DNA of 9,611 nt, taken from Leptolyngbya sp. SIO4C5 (GTDB taxonomy: Bacteria > Cyanobacteriota > Cyanobacteriia > Phormidesmidales > Phormidesmidaceae). Numbering within the stretch: the first letter of the stretch is position 1; the number at the start of each line of letters is the position of its first letter. The DNA is taken from the NCBI GenBank assembly GCA_010671965.1, contig JAAHIC010000111.1:1-9611 (forward strand), written 5' to 3'. The position numbers and the translations under genes were made by a program. Below, piece by piece: positions 1 to 4,711 of this stretch. The notes beneath the pieces are model-generated. The model did not search any database and was not told where the DNA came from. It saw only the letters and a list, made by a program, of their open reading frames with translations.

Positions 1-336
1 TAGGTGCCAGTGCATGGCCAGACGGTCCTTGCCCAGCAGTTGCACGCGGTAAGGAATCTGGGCGTGACTGCCCAGCTTGTAGAGCACTTCAGCTTCAGTG
101 TTGAATAAGCGCCGGGCCATAGCCAAATGCTCGGCTGAGCAGTCCTGCGGCTTTAGCTGCTTGACGACACAAATCGGCTGACCCGGAAGATGTTCATCAT
201 GGGCTAAATAGGTCTGTCCGTACCCGCCCTTACCCAAAACTTTGAGGATGCGGTAGCGCTGACTAAGCAGCGTGCCGTGGGCAAGCACGCCAACATCGGA
301 GGCGGCCTGATTGGCTGGGGGCTTAGGTTTAAACAT
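1..336 (-). CDS. Ser/Thr protein kinase, N-terminal part (runs off left edge)
   Basis: This is the first 112 codons of a Hanks-type serine/threonine protein kinase, which transfers phosphate from ATP to Ser/Thr of target proteins. The ATG is at 336-334 and the frame stays open to base 1. After about 22 variable residues comes GTLLSQRYRILKVLGKGG, then the nucleotide-binding loop GKGGYGQTYLA (residues 36-46). CVVKQLKP follows, with Lys59 the expected ATP-anchoring lysine, then RLFNTEAEVLYKLGSHAQIP, which carries the helix-C glutamate (E81 or E83). These blocks are typical of the large cyanobacterial kinase family. The residues after QIP (YRVQLLGKDRLAMHWHL) fit poorly with the usual LLA-FE-FYLVQE stretch, and neither alternative frame restores it. 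The catalytic loop and any C-terminal sensor domain lie outside the window. The gene starts 60 bp after the PRC-barrel gene stop, so co-transcription is possible. No clear Shine-Dalgarno sequence is visible. Confidence 0.9.
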   Translation of the reverse strand, partial: MFKPKPPANQAASDVGVLAHGTLLSQRYRILKVLGKGGYGQTYLAHDEHLPGQPICVVKQLKPQDCSAEHLAMARRLFNTEAEVLYKLGSHAQIPYRVQLLGKDRLAMHWHL

Positions 337-357
337 GCAATAAGGCCATCTGTGAAT

Positions 358-375
358 AGCGGCAGAATGCCCGCT
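358..375 (-). other. Small inverted repeat between PRC-barrel and kinase genes
   Basis: AGCGG and CCGCT arms (358-362 and 371-375) enclose an 8-nt loop in the 60-bp gap between the PRC-barrel stop and the kinase ATG. In the leftward transcript it could form a short hairpin. No T-run follows, so it is not a canonical intrinsic terminator. It may be an attenuator, a processing site or chance. Confidence 0.25.
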
Positions 376-396
376 GTCAAAAGTGAATATGCCTTG

Positions 397-1533
397 CTAG
401 GAACTGACCGAATTTAGCAAAACTGAGAGCACTCCAGCCTGCTGGGCCTGACGAACAGTTTGGTAAGTAATTACTTCGTTCTTTGCTAGTATGACGCGAT
501 CTTGCCTGTCGTATAGCGTGCGATTGATTGGGTAGCCCACAACCGCCTCAATCTGGCGCTGTTCTCGGCGCTGCTGCCATCGGGTTAGTCCGGCTTGCCA
601 GCTTTGCCAAGGCGTCATTGCCTGAGCGGCAGACGGCGGCAGATCGAACGGCGCTGCTGGTGCTTCAGCCGATTGAATCGCCTGTAGTAGGGCTTGCTGT
701 CGTCTGTGAATCCAGACTTTGTCAATGACTGACTGTGTCACAATTTGACCGCGCACGGCCAAATAGTCGCTTTCTTCCGTTTTAATAGACTGCTGCACCC
801 GACTGCCAATCAGCATTTCCAGTTGCTCTAAAGTCTCAATCGCGGCGGCCTCGCTGTTGCCGTTGGACGCTACGCGATCGCCAGAAGTGGGTAAAGTCGC
901 CGCTGCTGCTTGGCTCTGGCTGCGAGATTCTGCAAAAATGCTGCTCTCTAACGGATGGCTGCCAGAGTGAATACCGCCAGAGCTGCCGCTTGCCTGCCCG
1001 GCGGACGCTCTCTCTATCCGGTCAAAGTCGATCTGAGGGGCTGCAGCCGTCATCTGCTTAGAAACGGCATCGGCCACAAAGGCGACATGCCGCCCCATCT
1101 TCAGACTGCTAGGAGTTGGCACAAAGGAGTAGCCGTCCGTGAGCTTGGCAAACAGGCCGCCGAAAACCTCATAGCCTTCAATTTTTGAAGTTTTTGGCTC
1201 GAAGAACACATCTGTAATCGTACCGAGGAAATGACCCGATTCGGTAAAGATCTGAGTGCCCTGCAGGGCTAACTTTTGCTTCAAAACCTGGCTAATTCTG
1301 GGATCTTGCTTGGCCTGCACAATCGCGCTAGATGAAATCGCAATGACGGCAGCAGGTGCGATCGCTTGAATGCCGTGCAGCGGCAGGACTGCTGGCTGCC
1401 AGGGCAGACTGCTAACCGCGAAACCCAGAAAATTATTGTCTTGGTCAAAGAGCAAATCCTCCACGGTGCGAATTTGCTCTCCTGTGTCAAATCCGATTAC
1501 GGGCAGACCAAGCAGTTCACTCCCTTTACGCAT
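397..1533 (-). CDS. PRC-barrel domain protein with duplicated C-terminal module
   Basis: This is a soluble 378-residue protein with two PRC-barrel-like domains, at about residues 2-65 (RKGSELLGLPVIGFDTGEQI) and 84-155 (ending in GLFAKLTDGYSFVPTPSSLK). PRC-barrels are small beta domains found in the photosynthetic reaction-centre H subunit, in RimM and in many cyanobacterial proteins of unknown role. Residues 165-230 form a Ser/Ala/Gly-rich, probably disordered linker. Beyond it are two copies of another unit, at about 241-285 (IGSRVQQSI...YLAVRGQIVTQSVI) and 331-375 (VGYPINRTL...VILAKNEVITYQTV). They share the pattern G-x2-h-x4-...-hLA-x-x-x-hhT. No signal peptide or membrane segment is visible, so it is probably cytoplasmic or peripherally attached to a membrane. 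The ATG at 1533 is preceded by AGGGA at somewhat long spacing. The stop is TAG. It lies upstream of the kinase gene on the same strand. The specific function is unknown. Confidence 0.85.
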   Translation of the reverse strand: MRKGSELLGLPVIGFDTGEQIRTVEDLLFDQDNNFLGFAVSSLPWQPAVLPLHGIQAIAPAAVIAISSSAIVQAKQDPRISQVLKQKLALQGTQIFTESGHFLGTITDVFFEPKTSKIEGYEVFGGLFAKLTDGYSFVPTPSSLKMGRHVAFVADAVSKQMTAAAPQIDFDRIERASAGQASGSSGGIHSGSHPLESSIFAESRSQSQAAAATLPTSGDRVASNGNSEAAAIETLEQLEMLIGSRVQQSIKTEESDYLAVRGQIVTQSVIDKVWIHRRQQALLQAIQSAEAPAAPFDLPPSAAQAMTPWQSWQAGLTRWQQRREQRQIEAVVGYPINRTLYDRQDRVILAKNEVITYQTVRQAQQAGVLSVLLNSVSS

Positions 1534-1628
1534 CGGCTTATTTCCCTGTTTTTCTTAAAAAAATTACGGCGATTGGGCTGCTAGCAGTGGTTAAACAGCG
1601 ACCAACGACACTCAACAACGATCTTGAC

Positions 1629-1832
1629 CTACTGAGGCAGACTCTCAATGCTGTCTATCTCATCTTGAGTGGTCACTAGCGGTTTCTCCGCTGCTGCAGG
1701 CGTCGTTCTACCCTGACTTTGTCTTGCCTGATTTGTTAAACCGATCGCCGCCCCGCCAAGAACGACCAGGCCCAAAACAGCAGCCGATAGAGATAGATAA
1801 GGGTATTTAGGCCGTCTTTTGAGCGTGGGCAT
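1629..1832 (-). CDS. Small single-pass membrane protein, hypothetical
   Basis: This is a 67-residue ORF whose composition argues for a real protein. It has a basic N-terminus (MPTLKRRPKYPY), a hydrophobic segment at about residues 12-33 (LSLSAAVLGLVVLGGAAIGL), and a polar tail ending in an acidic stretch (DEIDSIES). The positive-inside rule predicts a cytoplasmic N-terminus and a tail of about 34 residues in the periplasm or thylakoid lumen. The hydrophobic stretch has no convincing signal-peptidase site, so a membrane anchor is more likely than secretion. The gene lies 95 bp upstream of the PRC-barrel gene on the same strand and could be co-transcribed with it. The ATG at 1832 has no evident Shine-Dalgarno sequence, only an A-rich leader. 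I do not recognise the family. It could be a spurious ORF, but the ordered charge and hydrophobic pattern makes that less likely. Confidence 0.6.
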   Translation of the reverse strand: MPTLKRRPKYPYLSLSAAVLGLVVLGGAAIGLTNQARQSQGRTTPAAAEKPLVTTQDEIDSIESLPQ

Positions 1833-1930
1833 AGATTTTTGCTAAAAAATGCATGAGTATTGACGCCAAAAGTACAAAAAATGTCTCTGAAATGTCATCG
1901 GCCACGGGAAGGATAATGGTTCCCCGGCAG

Positions 1931-1946
1931 GCCCCAACACACGGGC
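1931..1946. repeat. Short inverted repeat, first of a hairpin cluster
   Basis: GCCC (1931-1934) and GGGC (1943-1946) enclose an 8-nt loop. It stands one base from the much stronger dyad at 1948-1984. Alone it would mean little; it is recorded because three stems follow one another in this spacer. Confidence 0.3.
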
Positions 1947-1947
1947 A

Positions 1948-1984
1948 AGCACAGCAGAAGCCATTTTGGCTCGCCTGCTGTGCT
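1948..1984. repeat. Strong inverted repeat (10 + 4 bp stem) in intergenic spacer
   Basis: The arms AGCACAGCAG (1948-1957) and CTGCTGTGCT (1975-1984) are perfectly complementary. Inside them AGCC (1959-1962) pairs with GGCT (1968-1971) across a 5-nt loop ATTTT, with an asymmetric internal bulge of 1 versus 3 nt. It sits 83 bp beyond the stop of the Spy-like gene and 115 bp before the start of the small membrane protein gene, both leftward. It could end or stabilise the Spy-like transcript, or be a structured leader of the next gene. Neither strand shows a T-run directly after the stem, so it is not a textbook intrinsic terminator. Confidence 0.65.
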
Positions 1985-1993
1985 CAACTTTGT

Positions 1994-2025
1994 CTACCTG
2001 ACTGCAGCCACTAAAAACCAGGTAG
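1994..2025. repeat. Inverted repeat downstream of the Spy-like gene
   Basis: CTACCTG (1994-2000) and CAGGTAG (2019-2025) are perfect 7-bp arms with an 18-nt loop. In the leftward transcript the stem begins about 42 nt after the Spy-like stop codon, and TTTTT lies in the loop rather than after the stem. Together with 1948-1984 it could form tandem hairpins in the 3' untranslated region. A factor-independent terminator is not proven. Confidence 0.45.
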
Positions 2026-2067
2026 CGGTAAATTAACTCGGTTCAACTCTACAGGGAAACAATCGGC

Positions 2068-2553
2068 CTAGCGGCTACCACCCCGACGCTCACCGCGGGC
2101 TTCTGCCAGTTCGGCTAGCTCAGCTCGCTGCTCCGGGGTGAGCACTTCACGCACCGCCAGCATGGTTTCAAACCGCCGATCGCCAAGCTGCATTTTCAGC
2201 GTTTGTACCTGCTGGTGCTGCTGACGGAGCTGATCGGCAGTGGCGTCGCTGGCTAGCAGCGATCGCAGTTCTTCTTTTTCCTGCTCCATTTGCTGATGCA
2301 AGCCTTCGCTATTGGCGCGGGCCTGCTCTTTAATGGTCTGGATTTGCTCAGACTGCTCAGCCGAGAGGTCGAGCTGCTCTAGCCAGCGATCGCCCCCGTG
2401 TCGGCGGCCATGTCTCGGCCCTTCTTCCTCAGCTTCAATCGGCTGCTGGGCAACGCGGAAACTATCTGAACTGGACTGAGCCACGGCAAAGGTTCCCCCG
2501 GCTAACAGCAGCACCGGTAAGGCAGAAAGTAAAACAGTACGACGAAAAGTCAT
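2068..2553 (-). CDS. Spy/CpxP-like periplasmic LTxxQ protein
   Basis: This is a 161-residue exported protein resembling the Spy/CpxP/ZraP group, small helical periplasmic proteins that act as chaperones or as sensors of envelope or metal stress. It has a signal peptide: basic MTFRR, a hydrophobic core at about residues 7-20, and a likely cut after AVA (residue 25). The mature part is highly charged and helical. It contains the two hallmark repeats, LDLSAEQ (61-67, an LTxxQ variant) and LTPEQ (138-142), separated by a Glu/Gln-rich amphipathic stretch. The length matches Spy (about 160 residues). A His/Arg segment (PRHGRRHGGDRW, 46-57) precedes the first motif and could bind metal, but this is conjecture. 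It is transcribed divergently from the histidine kinase of the RND efflux operon, which suggests shared control. In E. coli, spy is induced by the envelope-stress systems Bae and Cpx. The leader before the ATG at 2553 has no strong Shine-Dalgarno sequence. Confidence 0.82.
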   Translation of the reverse strand: MTFRRTVLLSALPVLLLAGGTFAVAQSSSDSFRVAQQPIEAEEEGPRHGRRHGGDRWLEQLDLSAEQSEQIQTIKEQARANSEGLHQQMEQEKEELRSLLASDATADQLRQQHQQVQTLKMQLGDRRFETMLAVREVLTPEQRAELAELAEARGERRGGSR

Positions 2554-2607
2554 AGTTAGCTATTACTCAATTCATCAACGCCTTCATCGTAGGTAGCTAG
2601 GAGCGAT

Positions 2608-2641
2608 TGCAGCCTGAATCTAACCTCACAATTTGGCTGCA
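2608..2641. promoter_or_regulatory. Dyad TGCAGCC-N20-GGCTGCA in the divergent region
   Basis: Perfect 7-bp inverted arms at 2608-2614 and 2635-2641 are separated by 20 bp. As DNA it could be a split operator; in the leftward leader RNA it could form a hairpin about 55 nt before the Spy-like start. GCTGCA-like words are frequent in this GC-rich sequence, so chance is a real alternative. Confidence 0.3.
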
Positions 2642-2646
2642 TCGGC

Positions 2647-2668
2647 AGTACCAATTCTCTCTGGTACT
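2647..2668. promoter_or_regulatory. Candidate operator AGTACCA-N8-TGGTACT
   Basis: A compact perfect 7-bp inverted repeat (2647-2653 and 2662-2668, centre-to-centre 15 bp) lies roughly midway between the two divergent genes. NarL/LuxR-type regulators bind inverted heptamers as dimers, and the operon encodes such a regulator, so this is the best candidate for an autoregulatory site serving both sides. It does not match the E. coli NarL heptamer consensus closely. Binding by the local regulator is inference from position and symmetry. Confidence 0.4.
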
Positions 2669-2750
2669 TTAGGACTAATTTGGCCTATTCAATCCGTGAC
2701 TTTTGATTCTAGGCGGCTAGCAACCTTGGCTCTATAGTGAGAGCAGCCTT

Positions 2751-4073
2751 TTGTCGCCTTCATCCTTCATGCAGCAGTTGGCCCGCGATCGCCATCCTTT
2801 CCGCCTGTTGCTTTATCTAGAGTGGATTCTGCTCAGCATTGCCGTGTTAGCGGCCTTTTCGCCCCTGCTGTTTTCCCATCCACCCAAGCATTTCTCTGGG
2901 CCATTTTCGGCTCACCGAGATCTGCCAATTCGGCCTCTATTCCAGCTAGGGGCCTTTTTGAGTTTGGTGGGCTTGGGCGGTTTGGGGCTAAAGCTGCCGA
3001 GTCGTTCCCACTGGCAGCAGGGACTTTATATCGCTGCAGGGCTGGGGCTGAGCTGGCTGACGGTGCTGTTAGTAGGGCACGGGGCTACTGTGTTTCCACC
3101 CCTGCTGCTGATTGTGGTGATTCGCGCCTGTCTGCTATTTCCCTGGAGCGGGCGGATATTGGTGGCAAGCTTGGCCTACAGCTCGTTCATTTTTATGCTG
3201 GTATTGACATTCTCAGGCATCCGGCCTCTGGGGGTACCCCTGGGGCGATCGCTGCCTGCGATTGTCAGGCGCATTCCGCCGGAGTCTCTGCGCAGCGTCC
3301 TGCTGGGGCTGGCCCTCAATACGGCCCTGCTGTTTGGCCTGGTGCTGGGCTTTGTGCTGCTGCTGGTGGGGGCCGTGATAGCTGAGTCCCGCAGCCGTCA
3401 GCAGCTCAGCGAGGCCAACCACCGCCTGCGCCAGTATGCCTTACTGATTGAGAATCAGGCGACGCTGCAGGAGCGCAACCGCATTGCCCGTGAAATTCAC
3501 GATTCAGTCGGCCATTCGCTAGTGGCTCAGAGTATTCAGCTGGAAAACGTGGCGATGCTGCTGCCGCAAAAAACAGGGCCCCTAGCCGACCATTTAGACA
3601 AATCGAGGCAGCTGGGCCGGGAAGCGCTGCAGCACGTGCGGCAGTCGGTCGCCACCCTGCGCCATCATCCGCTGCAGGGTAAGGCATTGGCAGTGGCGAT
3701 CGCCTCGCTGCTGCAGGAATTTCAGCATAACTGTGCTATTCCGGTTGAGGCCAAGGTGCAAATCGAGGTCGAACCCTCGCCAGAAGTGGCGACAGCGCTC
3801 TACCGCATCGTTCAGGAAGCCCTGACTAATATTTCCAAGCACAGTCAAGCCGACCGAGTGCAGCTCAGCCTCTGCGATCGCCCTGGAGATCTAAAGCTAG
3901 ATATTGAAGATAACGGTCAGGGTTTTGATCCCAGCCAGAACACGACAGGCTTTGGCCTGCAAAGTATGCGGGAGCGGACTACAGCCCTGGGCGGCAGCTT
4001 TTATCTTCACAGTCAGCCAGAACAAGGCTGTCAGATCCAGGTTGTGATGCCGAGACAGGGGGTCGTCTCATGA
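2751..4073 (+). CDS. NarL/DesK-class membrane sensor histidine kinase
   Basis: This is a 440-residue sensor kinase that should autophosphorylate and pass phosphate to the regulator encoded next. The N-terminal half has about six hydrophobic segments (about 19-41, 65-81, 90-109, 113-131, 135-157, 183-211) and no large periplasmic domain, so it probably senses the membrane or a bound partner. A short coiled coil (212-240) leads into a HisKA_3 dimerisation domain with ERNRIAREIHDSVGHSL; His250 is the expected phospho-acceptor. The ATPase domain follows: N box LYRIVQEALTNISKHS (Asn360), G1 box DNGQGFD (387-393) and G2 box GFGLQSMRER (400-409). All key residues are present. The start is uncertain. 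TTG at 2751 has GAGAG 7 nt upstream, whereas ATG at 2769 has no Shine-Dalgarno sequence but is a standard codon; choosing it would remove six residues. Its TGA overlaps the regulator ATG by 4 bp, implying translational coupling. Confidence 0.93.
   Translation: MSPSSFMQQLARDRHPFRLLLYLEWILLSIAVLAAFSPLLFSHPPKHFSGPFSAHRDLPIRPLFQLGAFLSLVGLGGLGLKLPSRSHWQQGLYIAAGLGLSWLTVLLVGHGATVFPPLLLIVVIRACLLFPWSGRILVASLAYSSFIFMLVLTFSGIRPLGVPLGRSLPAIVRRIPPESLRSVLLGLALNTALLFGLVLGFVLLLVGAVIAESRSRQQLSEANHRLRQYALLIENQATLQERNRIAREIHDSVGHSLVAQSIQLENVAMLLPQKTGPLADHLDKSRQLGREALQHVRQSVATLRHHPLQGKALAVAIASLLQEFQHNCAIPVEAKVQIEVEPSPEVATALYRIVQEALTNISKHSQADRVQLSLCDRPGDLKLDIEDNGQGFDPSQNTTGFGLQSMRERTTALGGSFYLHSQPEQGCQIQVVMPRQGVVS
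4057..4062 (+). promoter_or_regulatory. Ribosome binding site of the response regulator gene
   Basis: AGGGGG lies inside the end of the kinase gene, 7 nt before the ATG at 4070. It supports that start and the 4-bp overlap. Confidence 0.6.
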
Positions 4074-4711
4074 TTAAACTGCTGCTCGTAGATGACCAAA
4101 GCATCGTGCGGGAAGGACTCTGCAGTCTCTTGCAGGCCAAGCCTGATCTGGAAGTGATTGGGACGGCTGAGAACGGCAAAGACGCAGTCGCCCAAGCCCT
4201 CAGCCTGCAGCCGGACGTAGTGCTGATGGATGTGCGGATGCCGGTGATGGACGGGGTGGCCGCTACCCGGCAGCTCCGCCAGCAGGCACCAACCATCAAA
4301 GTACTGGTGCTGACCACGTTTGACGATGATGATTATGTAGCGCGGGCGATGCAGTGCGGCGCGAAGGGCTATTTGCTCAAAGATACCCCGTCGGAAGAAC
4401 TGGCCCAGGCCATTCGCGCTATTCAAAAAGGCTATACCCAGCTAGGTCCCGGCCTGTTTGAAAAAGCGATCGCCTCAACGCCTGCCCCTGCGCCAGTGCC
4501 ACCGCCAGAGCTCAGCCAGCTTACGCCCCGCGAACGGGAAGTGCTGCAGCTGATCGCCGCTGGTCACAGCAACCGTGAAATTGCCGCCGCTCTGTTTATC
4601 TCAGAACGGACGGTAAAAAACCACGTCAACAGCCTGTTAGGACGGCTCAACCTGCGCGATCGCACTCAGGCCGCCATTCTAGCCACCACCCTTTATCGAG
4701 AGCATCTATGA
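4070..4711 (+). CDS. NarL/LuxR-type response regulator
   Basis: This 213-residue regulator is the probable partner of the kinase just upstream. The receiver domain (about 1-118) has the acidic pair D8-D9 (LLLVDDQ), the phosphorylation site Asp54 (LMDVRMPVMDG), a conserved Thr after beta-4 (VLVLTTFDDDDYV) and Lys104 (GYLLKDT). A Pro/Ala-rich linker (about 137-147) leads to a GerE/LuxR helix-turn-helix: LTPREREVLQLIAAGHSNREIA, then the recognition segment SERTVKNHVNSLLGRL (151-193). Phosphorylation should promote dimer formation and DNA binding. The ATG overlaps the kinase stop and the TGA overlaps the ATG of the adaptor gene, both as ATGA, so the three genes are tightly coupled. Likely targets are this operon and the divergent Spy-like gene, through the symmetric sites between them; that is inference. 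The length is normal for the family. Confidence 0.95.
   Translation: MIKLLLVDDQSIVREGLCSLLQAKPDLEVIGTAENGKDAVAQALSLQPDVVLMDVRMPVMDGVAATRQLRQQAPTIKVLVLTTFDDDDYVARAMQCGAKGYLLKDTPSEELAQAIRAIQKGYTQLGPGLFEKAIASTPAPAPVPPPELSQLTPREREVLQLIAAGHSNREIAAALFISERTVKNHVNSLLGRLNLRDRTQAAILATTLYREHL
4698..4702 (+). promoter_or_regulatory. Ribosome binding site of the adaptor gene
   Basis: GAGAG stands 5 nt before the ATG at 4708, inside the regulator gene. It supports the overlapping start. Confidence 0.45.

Larger units (their letters stand above)
2554..2750. promoter_or_regulatory. Divergent control region between Spy-like gene and efflux operon
   Basis: This 197-bp non-coding region must hold the promoter of the leftward Spy-like gene and that of the rightward kinase-regulator-pump operon. 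It contains two dyad symmetries, listed separately, and a TATAGT hexamer (2733-2738) that could be a rightward -10 box. No good -35 hexamer stands at the right distance, so the promoter assignment is weak. If TATAGT is the -10 box, transcription would start near 2745, only a few bases before the TTG at 2751. That would favour the ATG at 2769 as the kinase start. I found no convincing leftward promoter by eye. Confidence 0.5.

Noticed and set aside
1..60. Frameshift in the kinase fragment
   Set aside because: Translating the other two frames across the divergent stretch does not restore the expected kinase sequence, so a simple frameshift is not supported.
955..1188. Rightward 77-residue ORF inside the PRC-barrel gene
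   Set aside because: It is antisense to a supported gene and has no recognisable domain or ribosome binding site.
1578..1587. CTGCTAGCAG palindrome between the PRC-barrel and small membrane protein genes
   Set aside because: It is a 10-bp palindrome with no loop and no following T-run. Such CTAG/GCTAGC words recur in the window, so it is not convincing as a terminator or operator.
2822..3385. 187-residue ORF overlapping the histidine kinase in another frame
   Set aside because: It lies wholly inside the membrane half of the kinase gene, which has intact family motifs, and its own product shows no recognisable domain. Long shadow ORFs are expected in GC-rich sequence.
3979..4426. Antisense ORFs of 112 and 131 residues across the response regulator
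   Set aside because: The sense strand encodes a complete NarL-type regulator with all conserved residues; the antisense products have no recognisable features.
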